Part shown: in pieces, positions 43,839-52,669 of the stretch
Position numbering within the stretch: position 1 is the first letter of the stretch
How the letters are laid out: the number at the start of each line of letters is the position of its first letter
Origin: Kribbella qitaiheensis
GTDB taxonomy: Bacteria; Actinomycetota; Actinomycetes; Propionibacteriales; Kribbellaceae
DNA: 64,000 nucleotides
Assembly (NCBI RefSeq): GCF_014217565.1
Contig: NZ_CP043661.1
Location: 6,324,001-6,388,000 of the forward strand
Reading direction: 5' to 3'
The notes under the pieces: generated by a model
Databases searched by the model: none
The model's input: the letters and a program-made list of their open reading frames with translations, nothing else
What the model was told of the DNA's origin: nothing
Made by a program: the position numbers and the translations under genes

Positions 43839-44954
43839 TCAGGTGGCGAGAGCGGCGTCCAGCGTGTCGGTGAGGGTCGCGATCGTGGCGGGTGACGGCG
43901 GCAGGTGCTGAGTCATCAGTACTGCGCCGATGCCGTGATCGGGGTAGTTGTACCAAAGGGTGCCGAGACCGCCGCCCCACCCGTAACGGGCGGGAATGCC
44001 CGGACCCGATCGACGAACCTGTACGCCGTACCCCCACCCTTCGCCGTCGAGGAAGATCTGCGCAGACGCGCCCAACCGCTGCTCGGGCGTGAGCCGATCA
44101 ACCGTCATCGCGCTGCTGTCGCCGGACAGCAAACTGCCCGCGAAGGTGAGGTAGTCCGCCGCCGTCGAGACCAGGCCGCCGCCCGCATGGGGAAAGGCCG
44201 GAGCTCCCAGCCAGTCGCTGTCGGCCACACCATCGAAGACAGCCGAACCGTTGGTGAAGCACGGGATCAGCCGCTCACGCGCATGCTCCGGTACGACGAA
44301 CCCGGTGTCGCTCATACCCAGCGGATTGAGAACACGGTCAGCCAGCAACGCAGGCAGGTCGACGCCACTCGCACGCGAGAGCACAACCCCGAGTACGGCG
44401 TACGCGAACTCGTACCGCCAATGCCTGCCCGGCTGCTCCATCAACGGCAACTCGGCGAACCGGCGTACCCACTCGTCCGGCTCATGTGAAACCGCGGACG
44501 GCAACGGCGGCCCCATCCCAAGCCCCGCCTGAACTGCCGCATCAGCCACCGGACACTGATCAACCTCAAAGGCGAACCCGAAACCAAGCCGCATCACCAA
44601 CAAATCCTCAACCGTCGGCACGCTTTCAGCAGCCACGGTGTCCTCAACCGGCCCATCAAGCCGCCGCACAACCCTCTGCCCAGCCAGCTCAGGCAGCCAA
44701 CGCCCCACCGGATCATCCAGCGCAAGCACCCCGTCATCAACCAACCGCAGCGTCAGAGCACCCATGAGCGGCTTGGTCATAGAACTAACGCGAAACACCG
44801 CATCCCCGGGCAGCACTTCACCCCCGGGCCGATCCACCCCCACCGAGCGCACCCACTGCCGCTCCCCGTCAGTCACCCCAACCACAACCCCCGGCACTTC
44901 ACCCGCAGCAACCAGCCCCTCAGCCGCCCCCACCAACTCCCCAATCACATCCAT
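43839..44954 (-). CDS. Serine hydrolase, class C beta-lactamase family
   Basis: A 371-residue serine hydrolase of the beta-lactamase/EstB/DD-peptidase type. The nucleophile motif S58-x-x-K61 is in RVSSMTKPLM. The second motif Tyr is in YEFAYAVLG, where the usual Tyr-x-Asn reads Tyr-x-Phe. The third motif region is YGWGGGLGT. No signal peptide is visible, so it should be cytoplasmic and act as an esterase rather than a periplasmic beta-lactamase. Confidence 0.85.
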   Translation of the reverse strand: MDVIGELVGAAEGLVAAGEVPGVVVGVTDGERQWVRSVGVDRPGGEVLPGDAVFRVSSMTKPLMGALTLRLVDDGVLALDDPVGRWLPELAGQRVVRRLDGPVEDTVAAESVPTVEDLLVMRLGFGFAFEVDQCPVADAAVQAGLGMGPPLPSAVSHEPDEWVRRFAELPLMEQPGRHWRYEFAYAVLGVVLSRASGVDLPALLADRVLNPLGMSDTGFVVPEHARERLIPCFTNGSAVFDGVADSDWLGAPAFPHAGGGLVSTAADYLTFAGSLLSGDSSAMTVDRLTPEQRLGASAQIFLDGEGWGYGVQVRRSGPGIPARYGWGGGLGTLWYNYPDHGIGAVLMTQHLPPSPATIATLTDTLDAALAT

Positions 44955-45080
44955 CCCAGCACCCTACAAACACCCGGGGAAAGCAGCCAAAGGTAGGCGA
45001 TGCGACGGAGGTGAGGGGAAGGCGCGTGGGCGGTGGCGAGGGAAGGTGGGGAGAGGGAAGGCGGAGGGGCTGGTTGGTCC

Positions 45081-45240
45081 TCAGCCGGTCGCAAAGCTCA
45101 ACCCCAGCACGGGGACGCGGGTGTGGCCGTCTACTACGCCGGGGATCTCAGCGATCGCGGCTGCCTGGACGGTGCGGCTGGGGTAGTCGCGGCCATCGGA
45201 GCTGAAGTACCGCCGCCTCCCCAACGCGCCAACCTTGAAC
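45081..45240 (-). pseudogene. 3' end of an ORF cut by IS3 copy A
   Basis: The frame entering from the IS left end reads KVGALGRRRYFSSDGRDYP and continues VVDGHTRVPVLGLSFATG to a stop at 45081, with convincing composition. If the IS and one AAC duplication are removed, the frame continues into 46550-46635. I could not recognise a family on either side, so the identity of the interrupted gene is unknown. Confidence 0.3.
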
Positions 45241-45282
45241 TGAGGTGCCACGCGCTTTCCGGACAGCTTTTTGATGGCTGAT

Positions 45283-46194
45283 TCAGGCGGCGGATTGTGT
45301 TTCCAGGTAGTCGTCGTGGGCTTGCTGTGGGGTCCGGTAGCCGAGCCCTGAGTGACGGCGTTTAGTATTGTAGCGCAATTCGATGTAGCGGGCGATATCG
45401 CGGCGTGCATGGTCGCGGGTCGGGTACTCGGTTCGGTGGGTACGCTCGTTCTTGAGAGCGCCGAAGAACGATTCGGCCATCGCATTGTCGTAACAGATAC
45501 CGGTCCGCCCGACTGATTGGCGAAGATTATTGTTCTTCAAAGTCGCGGCGAACTGGGCGGAAGTGTAGTTGCTGCCCCGGTCGGAGTGAAAGATTGCGCC
45601 GTCGACAAGATCGTGATTCCGCACCGCCATGTCGATCGCGGCTTCGATCAGCGGGGTTTTGTAATTGTCGTCCATGGCCCACCCGATCACAGCTTTGGTG
45701 TGGCAATCGAGCACGGTCGCCAGATAAAGCCACCCTTCCCAGGTCGAGACATAGGTAATGTCTCCGACCATCTTGTGCCCCGGAGCATCAGCGGTGAAGT
45801 CCCGATCTACCAGATCCGGGATCGGGCCGGCCTGGCCATCCTGCTCGGTCAGACAGTGCCGCCACGGCCGCGGCTGGCACGGCTCCAAACCCAACTCACG
45901 CATGAGCTTGCGCACCAACTCCAGCCCACAGGTCACACCCCAGGCCACCAGGTCGGCATGCACCCGCCGGTACCCGTAGGTCTCGTCGGACTCTTCGAAC
46001 GATTTGACGATGATCAGCTTGAGTTCGCCTTGGCGGCGCGCAGTCGCCGACATCGGACGGCTCCGCCAATCATTGAAACTGGACCGTTTCACCTCGAGCC
46101 ACCGGCACATCTTCACAATCGACGGCGCATTTCCGTTCTCTCGGGTCAACCTGTTGGCATACTCCGCATCGATGAACTCGAACTTTTCGCTCAA
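45283..46194 (-). CDS. IS3-family transposase OrfB
   Basis: A 303-residue IS3 OrfB with rve integrase core. The catalytic triad is visible as D in VGDITYVSTWEGW, D in FHSDRGSNYTS and E in NAMAESFFGALKNE, 35 residues apart for the last two. It starts at TTG 46194, overlapping orfA by four bases in the -1 frame, so it is normally made as an OrfAB fusion by frameshifting at the A7 run (46224-46230 on the + strand as T7). Confidence 0.95.
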   Translation of the reverse strand: MSEKFEFIDAEYANRLTRENGNAPSIVKMCRWLEVKRSSFNDWRSRPMSATARRQGELKLIIVKSFEESDETYGYRRVHADLVAWGVTCGLELVRKLMRELGLEPCQPRPWRHCLTEQDGQAGPIPDLVDRDFTADAPGHKMVGDITYVSTWEGWLYLATVLDCHTKAVIGWAMDDNYKTPLIEAAIDMAVRNHDLVDGAIFHSDRGSNYTSAQFAATLKNNNLRQSVGRTGICYDNAMAESFFGALKNERTHRTEYPTRDHARRDIARYIELRYNTKRRHSGLGYRTPQQAHDDYLETQSAA

Positions 46195-46484
46195 CGATGA
46201 TCCTTGGCAAAGTATGCTGCGGCTTTTTTTAGGAACTCGTTTTCCATCCGGAGTTCTCGCGTCTCCCGCTCCAGCTCGCGGAGCCGCGCACGCTCGTCCA
46301 TGCTCAATGCCGGTTCCTCGCCGGCATGGTCTCGCTTAAAGGCGCTCACCCAGTTACTGAGGGTTCCCGGGTTGATGCCGAGCTCTCTCGCGACCTGAGT
46401 GACAGAACGTGAAGTCTCAATCACCGACTTCACAGCTTCCTCCCGATACTCAGGAGTGAAATTCTTCTTCGGACGCGGCAACAT
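46191..46484 (-). CDS. IS3-family transposase OrfA
   Basis: A 97-residue OrfA with an N-terminal HTH (EAVKSVIETSRSVTQVAREL, GINPGTLSNWVSAFKRD) followed by a leucine-zipper-like helix (RARLRELERETRELRMENE) for dimerisation. The slippery A AAA AAA G sits near its 3' end, and the -1 frame stays open into OrfB. Confidence 0.93.
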   Translation of the reverse strand: MLPRPKKNFTPEYREEAVKSVIETSRSVTQVARELGINPGTLSNWVSAFKRDHAGEEPALSMDERARLRELERETRELRMENEFLKKAAAYFAKDHR

Positions 46485-46742
46485 CTTCCCTTTCCGGACA
46501 GCTCAATCTTAGTTGAGCCGCTGTCCGGAAGGTTCGTGGCACCTCAAACCGAGGACATGTCCATGACGTGCGAGGCGCCGATACACGGGGGCGCGGACGA
46601 CAAGACTTGGAGAACGGTGTTGTCCGAGGTCGCACGTTACGTGTTCAACACGTCGCGGACTCGCCGATGGGCGTCCCGGGTCGCCGGGCTCAGGGGGCTT
46701 GAGCTTGCGGACGATCTTCGCGGCCTCGTCGGAGGGTTTCGG

Positions 46743-47573
46743 TCAGCTGTCGTTGGAGGCTGCCAGTTCTTGGAGGCGGGCGGCGCTGGTGGGGTCGGCG
46801 GGGAGGAAGGTTTCGATGGCGAGGCTTGCTGCGGTTACTTCGAGGGGGGCTCCGATGGTGGCGATCAGGGTGAACAGGCGGATGTCGCCGAGGCGGGTGC
46901 GGAGGTCGAGGGTGACCATAGGCTGGGTGGCGGCCGTGGGTGCTTTGTCGGGTAGATAGGACTCGACTTCATCGACCAAGGCGGCCAGGGCCTTGTCGGC
47001 GTTGTCGCGGCTTTTGCGTTTCAGTTGGTGGATCAGTGGGGCGCTGCAGGCGGCCGTCATCGACGAGATGCTGGGGATGCCGCCGGGATGCACCGACAGC
47101 CGTAACAGGTTGACCGGCGGTTTCAGGAGTTCGGGGTCCACTCCGGCCCACAGCAAGGACGCCGCGTCGTTGGCGTCGATCAGGTTCCACAGTCCGTCGA
47201 CGATCAGCGCCGGGTTGGGCATGTGCGCGTCGAGCAACTGGTGCAAGGATTCGCGCAGCGGCCGCATCGTCTCGGATTCGTACGGCTTCTCCAGGTATAT
47301 CGGCGCGAACCCACCGGCCAACAGGAGACGGTTGCGTTCGGCCATCGGCAGGTTCAGCTGGTTGGACAGATGGACCAGCAACTGCCGGCTGGGCTGGGCA
47401 CGCCCTGTCTCGACAAAGCTGAGGTGCTTGGTCGACATCTCGGCATCGAGGGCCAGGTCGAGCTGACTCAGCCGCCTGTGCACCCGCCAGAAGCGGACCA
47501 GTTCGCCGACGGTCTGTGGCTCTACGAGAGGTTCTGCAGTCATAGCGGTCGCATTCTTGGCCGTAGTGGTCAC
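46743..47573 (-). CDS. MmyB-like XRE-family regulator
   Basis: A 276-residue regulator with an N-terminal HTH (ELVRFWRVHRRLSQLDLALD, AEMSTKHLSFVETGRAQPS) and the MmyB-like C-terminal ligand-binding domain (NPALIVDGLWNLIDANDAA, and VTLDLRTRLGDIRLFTLIA). Such actinobacterial regulators often control a neighbouring SDR or peroxide-resistance gene. The divergent neighbour is the ohr gene, which is the probable target (inference). Confidence 0.9.
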   Translation of the reverse strand: MTTTAKNATAMTAEPLVEPQTVGELVRFWRVHRRLSQLDLALDAEMSTKHLSFVETGRAQPSRQLLVHLSNQLNLPMAERNRLLLAGGFAPIYLEKPYESETMRPLRESLHQLLDAHMPNPALIVDGLWNLIDANDAASLLWAGVDPELLKPPVNLLRLSVHPGGIPSISSMTAACSAPLIHQLKRKSRDNADKALAALVDEVESYLPDKAPTAATQPMVTLDLRTRLGDIRLFTLIATIGAPLEVTAASLAIETFLPADPTSAARLQELAASNDS

Positions 47574-47715
47574 GCCAGCTTAGGGCGCTGGCAGGCGAGC
47601 GACCATTACCAGTCAGGTAACGCGGTTTGCTGCACCAAGGAGGTAATTGAGGCTGTTCCGGATGGAGGTGATCGTTGACAGCGTTCGCAAGTACACCAGG
47701 ACGGAAGGTAAGACC

Positions 47716-48126
47716 ATGAACCCGACGTACACCGGCGTCGCCACCTCATCTGGACGCGACGCCCGCGCTGTCAGCTCCGACGGACGGCTGGACGTCCAGC
47801 TCGCAATGCCCAAGGAGATGGGTGGAACAGGCGACGGCGTCAACCCCGAGCAGCTTTTCGCCGCGGGCTGGGCCGCCTGCTTCTCCACCACGATGGGTCT
47901 CATCGCCCAGAGCCAAGGCCTGGACGCCAAGGATGTCGCGGTCACCGCCGAGGTCAGCCTCGTGCCGACCGGGCCGGGCTTCACACTAGCCGCCGTACTC
48001 CGGGCCGAGCTCCCCGATCACCTGGCCGGCGATACCGGCAAGAAGTTGCTGGAGGCAACACACCGTTCCTGCCCGTACTCCTTGGCCACCCAGGGGAACA
48101 TCCCGGTCGAGATCGTCATCGAGTGA
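47716..48126 (+). CDS. ohr: Organic hydroperoxide resistance protein Ohr
   Basis: A 136-residue Ohr/OsmC-family thiol peroxidase that reduces organic hydroperoxides. Both redox Cys are conserved: AAGWAACFSTTMG and THRSCPYSLAT. The N-terminal YTGVATSSGRDARAVSSDG matches Ohr rather than OsmC. GGAAGG precedes ATG 47716. It diverges from the MmyB-like gene; no OhrR (MarR) is next to it. Confidence 0.92.
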   Translation: MNPTYTGVATSSGRDARAVSSDGRLDVQLAMPKEMGGTGDGVNPEQLFAAGWAACFSTTMGLIAQSQGLDAKDVAVTAEVSLVPTGPGFTLAAVLRAELPDHLAGDTGKKLLEATHRSCPYSLATQGNIPVEIVIE

Positions 48127-48522
48127 GGCAATCCAGGACCTTACGCGGACAGGCTGGGGAGCAGGTGAAGGAGAACAGACGGTCGATCTCGGTCAGGCCA
48201 TCGTTGGGACGACGAGACGCCGATCGAGGAGACGTGCCGAACACGTAACCTGCGACCTCAGATAACGCCGTCCAGTACTACGCCGGCGGGCAGCTGGGCA
48301 CTGGCCGCGGCCGCGACGTCGGGGAACCGGTCGGTCAGGTCGTTGTGCTGCCGCGACCGCAACCTCGCACCGTTACTCGAGCGGACGACGGCGAGCCGGC
48401 TAATTGACTGAACTCTTTCAGCGCGGCAGTTGGCGGCGTAGGGGTAAGGGTGGAGGGCTTGCTGACGTGGGTCGAGTGGTGGAGTTCGGGACCGATGGTC
48501 CGATCGAAGGTGGCTTTCGCTG
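48127..48522. other. Intergenic region without a recognised gene
   Basis: About 396 bases between the convergent ohr and SigJ-type genes. I see no credible coding frame or clear hairpin. Confidence 0.4.
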
Positions 48523-49461
48523 TCACCACTCGGCGACGAGTGGGGCCTTCGGTTCGTGCCGCCGCCAGGTGGTGGTGAGACGGGTGAGTCTCGCGGGTGC
48601 GGCGATGCCACGTACTGTCGCGATCTTTCCGTTGGTGATGTCGAACGTCACGGCTCCGACGATTTGTTCGTCGACCACGAAGAGGATCGCGGGCCCGCCG
48701 TTGACCTCTGCGTAGTGGATCGCGGGTGTGCCGCCGGCGAAGCGGCGTTTTGCGGGGGTGGGTTTGAAGCCGCCGCGGACGATCGTTGCAATCCGCTGTG
48801 GTGTGTTGTACTGCAGGAGGGTCTCGGTCAGGCCTGCGCCGTCGGATATCGCGGTGGCGTTGTCGGTGAGAAGTGCCACCAGGCGCTCAGTGCGTCCGGA
48901 GGAGGCGGCGGCGAGGAATTCCTCGACGATGCTGCGGGCGGATGCGCGATTGACTTGTCGGCCGCGGTGAGGTGCGCTGGTGATGCGGTGCCGGGCCCGG
49001 TGGAGGTGCTGCTGGCTGGCGGACTCGGTGATTTCGAGGATCCCGGCGACCTCGGCGTGGCTGTAAGAGAAGGCTTCGCGGAGGACGTAGACGGCTCGTT
49101 CGACGGGCGTCAGGCGTTCCAGCAGGGTCAGCACGGCCAGCGAGACCGATTCGCGCTGCTCGAACGTGTCTGCCGGGCCGAGCATCGGGTCGCCGTCGAG
49201 GAGCGGTTCGGGCAGCCAGTTGCCAGCGGTGCGTTCGCGGCGGTGCTGCGCCGAGCGAAGCCGGTCCAGGCACAGGTTGGTGACGACCTTGGTCAGCCAC
49301 GCTTCCGGCACCTTGACCTGTTCCCGATCGGCTGCCTGCCAGTGCAGGAACGCGTCCTGTACCGCGTCTTCGGCATCGACCGCCGAACCGAGCAGACGAT
49401 AGGCCAGCGAGGCCAGCCGGTTCCGGCTGGCCTCGAAGCGATCGATGGCGATGCTGTCCAC
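48523..49461 (-). CDS. ECF41/SigJ-type sigma factor with SnoaL tail
   Basis: A 312-residue ECF sigma factor. Region 2 is at residues 6-70 (LASLAYRLLGSAVDAEDAVQ), the linker carries the ECF41 signature WLPEPLL, region 4 is at about 110-160, and a SnoaL-like domain occupies the last 130 residues. The tail's DGGGK-type motif reads DGAGL here. In ECF41 the tail both stimulates and inhibits the factor, replacing an anti-sigma partner. It lies 21 bases after an NDH-2-like flavoprotein gene, the sort of oxidoreductase ECF41 factors typically control. A tail remnant of a paralogue is at 17668. Confidence 0.92.
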   Translation of the reverse strand: MDSIAIDRFEASRNRLASLAYRLLGSAVDAEDAVQDAFLHWQAADREQVKVPEAWLTKVVTNLCLDRLRSAQHRRERTAGNWLPEPLLDGDPMLGPADTFEQRESVSLAVLTLLERLTPVERAVYVLREAFSYSHAEVAGILEITESASQQHLHRARHRITSAPHRGRQVNRASARSIVEEFLAAASSGRTERLVALLTDNATAISDGAGLTETLLQYNTPQRIATIVRGGFKPTPAKRRFAGGTPAIHYAEVNGGPAILFVVDEQIVGAVTFDITNGKIATVRGIAAPARLTRLTTTWRRHEPKAPLVAEW

Positions 49462-49482
49462 GAAAGGTGACCCTAGTGGCGG

Positions 49483-50703
49483 TCAGGCGATCTCGGCCGG
49501 TGTGTCCGGCCTGCGTACGGCGGTCAGCGTGCGCGGCTCGGTGGTGACCCGGTGCTTGCGCTTGGGCATGCCGAAGGTCGGATGCGAGGTGGCCCACAGC
49601 GACGCCTTGATGATGCCGGTTTTGATCATCGCGGCGTTACGGCGGCCGGTGTACTTCGGTTTCGCGGCTCCTTCGTCGTCGACCATCTGCACGATTCCGT
49701 CGCGTCGGCCGAGGCTGATGTGGTTGCCGTAGTACAGCAGTTTGGTCTTGTGTACATCGCGGCCGGTGAGTCGGGCGATGATCGCTTCGATCGCCTGCGT
49801 TCCGGTGTAGCCGGCCGAGGCGCAGGACATCGGCAGCGGTCGTCCGTTGTCGCCGATGGCGTAGGCGGCGTCACCGATCGCGTAGATACCTGGGTGTGAC
49901 ACCGATTGCATGGTGCGATCGACGACGATCCGGCCGTCGTCGGTGACGTCCACCCCGGCCTCGGCGGCGATCGGATCGACCGCGAACCCGGCCGTCCAGA
50001 CGGTCGCGTCGGAGGCCACGACGGTTCCGTCGGCGCAGAGCACTCGTTCGGCCTCAACGGTTTCCACGCTGGTGTGTTCGAGTACGGCGACCTCCAGCCG
50101 GTCACAGACCCGGCGCAGGTGCTTGCGCGCACCGGTCGAGAGCCTGGCGCCGAGTTCACCGCGGGCGATCAGCGTCACAGACAGTCCGGGTCGGGACTCG
50201 GCGATCTCGGTGGCGCTCTCGATGCCGGTCAGCCCGTCGCCGATGACCAGGACGCTGCCGCCTCCGGCTCGCTTGTCCAGCATGTCCAGGCGCTCGCGCA
50301 GGCGCAGTGCCGATGGGCGGCTGGCGATGTCGAAGGCGTGCTCAGCGGCACCGGGAAGGCCGCTGTTGCTGCCGTGGCTGCCGAGCGCGTAGACCAGCGT
50401 GTCGTATCCGAGCTCGCCGCCACCGTCAGCGTCGGCGACCGTGACGACCCGGCGCTCGGCGTCGACGGCGGTGACGCGGGCCAGCCGCAACTGGATCCCG
50501 GTGCCGGCGAAGACCTCGGTGAGCGACGGATTCTCGATCTTCTGCCCGGCCGCGAACTGGTGGAGCCGCAGCCGCTGGACGAAGTCCGGCACAGCGTTGA
50601 CGACGGTGATCTCGGTGTCGGCCCGGGACAGCCGGCGGGCCAGCGTCCCGGCCACGAAGGTCCCTGCGTAGCCGGCGCCGAGGATCACGATCCGGTGCTT
50701 CAT
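49483..50703 (-). CDS. NDH-2-like NAD(P)/FAD-dependent oxidoreductase
   Basis: A 406-residue pyridine-nucleotide-disulfide-type flavoprotein resembling type II NADH dehydrogenases. The FAD motif is VILGAGYAGTFVAGTL, the NAD motif is VLVIGDGLTGIESA and the FAD-ribityl site is IYAIGDAAYAIGD. GAGCACCAC precedes ATG 50703. It is 21 bases upstream of the ECF41 sigma gene on the same strand and is a strong candidate member of its regulon. Confidence 0.88.
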   Translation of the reverse strand: MKHRIVILGAGYAGTFVAGTLARRLSRADTEITVVNAVPDFVQRLRLHQFAAGQKIENPSLTEVFAGTGIQLRLARVTAVDAERRVVTVADADGGGELGYDTLVYALGSHGSNSGLPGAAEHAFDIASRPSALRLRERLDMLDKRAGGGSVLVIGDGLTGIESATEIAESRPGLSVTLIARGELGARLSTGARKHLRRVCDRLEVAVLEHTSVETVEAERVLCADGTVVASDATVWTAGFAVDPIAAEAGVDVTDDGRIVVDRTMQSVSHPGIYAIGDAAYAIGDNGRPLPMSCASAGYTGTQAIEAIIARLTGRDVHKTKLLYYGNHISLGRRDGIVQMVDDEGAAKPKYTGRRNAAMIKTGIIKASLWATSHPTFGMPKRKHRVTTEPRTLTAVRRPDTPAEIA

Positions 50704-51362
50704 GTGGTGCTCCTGTCGATTCGGTTGCTCTTGTGGGGTTGAGCGGGACAGCGCCCCGATTGCTGACAGGAATGAGTTGTGGCCTGAGTCACAGCACCGA
50801 CCGGGTGACCTGCGCCACATCCTGTCAGGACTGGCGAGGCTGTGGCGTCTTGTGCTCGAGGACGCTCAGAGGGCCAGATGAAGGCCGCGGCGACTGTGCG
50901 CCAAGTCATCCGCGGCCGCGGTCCGAAGACGAGCCAGGCCAGCAACGTGGGCCATGGCGAGACGTAGTGGAAGCCGATGGTCGCGACCATCGTGGCACCA
51001 GTCAGGTGTACCTGCGGGGCCAGCACGATGGCGAAGACCAGGCCGGTGATCACGATGCCGAGCAGCGAGTCGAGCCGGGCCACTTTCCACACGTGCCCAT
51101 CGCGGTCCGGCCGCAGCACGAGGGCCACGCACGCCGCCAGTACGATCAGGTTGCTCTCGATGGTGAAGTAGCTGAACAACCGCCACGGCCGCACGCCTAT
51201 GCTCACCGCTTCGCCGGTCTGGCCGGAGTTGGCGTCCGCGCCGCCGGTGAACAGCAGCGTCAGTTGAATGACCAGTGCGCCGAGGATCACCAGCGCGATC
51301 GCGGCGTGCGCCCACCGCAGGGCGGCCACAGAGGTTGGCCTGGCAGAGGTCGCTGTAGTCAT
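50700..51362 (-). CDS. Pr6Pr-family membrane protein with replaced C-terminus
   Basis: The first 165 residues match the Pr6Pr/FAR-17A-like actinobacterial membrane family: four or more TM segments, FSYFTIESNLIVLAACVAL, and GFHYVSPWPTLLAWLVFGPR. After AAAFIWP the sequence becomes Ser/Arg-rich and non-membranous, whereas family members continue with two further TM helices. A frameshift or deletion near 50870 therefore truncates the domain. Its 3' end overlaps the next start by four bases. Confidence 0.65.
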   Translation of the reverse strand: MTTATSARPTSVAALRWAHAAIALVILGALVIQLTLLFTGGADANSGQTGEAVSIGVRPWRLFSYFTIESNLIVLAACVALVLRPDRDGHVWKVARLDSLLGIVITGLVFAIVLAPQVHLTGATMVATIGFHYVSPWPTLLAWLVFGPRPRMTWRTVAAAFIWPSERPRAQDATASPVLTGCGAGHPVGAVTQATTHSCQQSGRCPAQPHKSNRIDRSTT

Positions 51363-51529
51363 GCCCCCCCATCATGGGCACCGCCTCGCGAACTCGCGAA
51401 CTCGCCGCGCCACGGGCCGCGACCAAGCCGCCGCCGTCGACCGCTCTTCGAATAACCGACAAGCCCCCCGCATCGGAACCATGGGTGGCGGCACGCCTGT
51501 CGATGTCCGAAGTCGTCTGCACACCGCAC

Positions 51530-52207
51530 TTAGTGTCGTTGTGGAAGGTGGCGGGTCGCGATCAGCTCGTCGGCGATGACACGCAATTTGCGGTTGATGT
51601 CTTGGGAGTAGCGTTTCAACACCTCGAAGGCCTGGTCGGTGTCCAGGTTGTAGCGTTCCTGCAGGATCCCGATCGCTTGCCCGATCGCTCGGCGGGCATC
51701 GACGGCCTGGTCCATCGAGGCCCGGTGCCGGGCAGATGAGATCGCGACCGAGGCGTGCCGGGCCAGGATGTGCGCCACCGCGACATCGTCGTTGTCGAAC
51801 CCGTGCGGCTGCTCGCTGTAGAGGCTGAGCACCGCCTGAGCTCGGCCGGCTACCAGCAAAGGCAGGTGGATCGCGCTGCCGATCCCGGCCGCGAGCAGGC
51901 CGCCGCGCCATTGCGCAGGCCACCGGGTCTCGGTCTTCACGTCGGTGATCAGCAGGGCTGCTTCGTCGTGGATGACGGTGAGCAGCGGCTCGGCGGCGGC
52001 GTCGATCTGGCTTTGGTACAGCTCGGTGAGCGTGAGGATCTGTGGTCGCCGGCTCTTGGCGATCAAGACGACCGAGGCGCAGTTGCACCAGGCCGCCTGC
52101 AGCGCGAACTGGATCACGTGCTCGACGGTCGCCTCGACGTTGTCGAGTTCGTGCAGTTCAGCGGCCAGCCGACCGAATGACTGCGCTGAGGAGTGGTCCC
52201 CGGGCAT
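51530..52207 (-). CDS. GAF-ANTAR antitermination regulator
   Basis: A 225-residue protein with an N-terminal GAF domain (residues about 20-150, including LLTVIHDEAALLITDVKTE) and a C-terminal ANTAR domain (RRAIGQAIGILQERYNLD and LKRYSQDINRKLRVIADEL). It is similar in layout to the protein at 29743. It probably binds nascent RNA to stop termination; the target operon is not evident. Confidence 0.87.
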   Translation of the reverse strand: MPGDHSSAQSFGRLAAELHELDNVEATVEHVIQFALQAAWCNCASVVLIAKSRRPQILTLTELYQSQIDAAAEPLLTVIHDEAALLITDVKTETRWPAQWRGGLLAAGIGSAIHLPLLVAGRAQAVLSLYSEQPHGFDNDDVAVAHILARHASVAISSARHRASMDQAVDARRAIGQAIGILQERYNLDTDQAFEVLKRYSQDINRKLRVIADELIATRHLPQRH

Positions 52208-52330
52208 ACCAAAGCTCCAACCGATCCAACGGTGGTGTGCCCGCGCTTCCGGAGCGACCCGGCATCATCATCTCCCGCCGCCTGGTACGCCCCTTGGAAG
52301 GACGCGCTGCGGGTGCCGCTCGGGCAGGTG

Positions 52331-52522
52331 TCACTTGTTGGTGGGGGTGGGGCGGCGTCCCGCCAGGCGGCGCCGTAGCTGGGTGATGCGCGCGGTTCCG
52401 ACCAGCAGGGTCAGCAGGGTCGCTGCGACGGCGGCGATCAGCAGGGTGACCGCGAGCGGCGCCGATCCGTCTGGTCCTGACCGTGTTTGAAGGTGTCGGA
52501 TCTCTGTGGATTGCGATGTCAC
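52331..52522 (-). CDS. Possible small single-TM protein
   Basis: A 63-residue frame starting at GTG with one convincing TM helix (LAVTLLIAAVAATLLTLLVG) and a basic C-terminus. No Shine-Dalgarno is clear and no family was recognised, so this may be a chance ORF. Confidence 0.35.
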   Translation of the reverse strand: MTSQSTEIRHLQTRSGPDGSAPLAVTLLIAAVAATLLTLLVGTARITQLRRRLAGRRPTPTNK

Positions 52523-52669
52523 CCTGGGATTGGGCCGGAGGTTGTCGGTGAATCTTGATGTCGCTGCAGGGGTTGTGGTGGCAAGGTAGACGTGCTTGTT
52601 GACGGAGCACTATGGATGTGGCCGAACTAGGTGAAGTAGCCGAGTGAACCATCGCGGGGGATCGTTGAG

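Larger units (their letters stand above)
45241..46546 (-). mobile_element. IS3-family element, copy A
   Basis: A 1306-bp element with terminal inverted repeats starting TGAGGTGCCACG (about 27 bases per end, with a few mismatches, including TTCCGGACAGC). It is flanked by the direct repeat AAC (45238-45240 and 46547-46549), a 3-bp target duplication. It carries orfA and orfB on the minus strand. The second copy at 53714 differs by one base I could find (46003; synonymous in orfB). The intact ends and target duplication show a recent insertion. Confidence 0.95.

Noticed and set aside
43839-44954. Beta-lactamase conferring resistance
   Set aside because: The SxxK motif is present, but there is no signal peptide and the Tyr-x-Asn motif is altered, so an esterase-like role is more likely.
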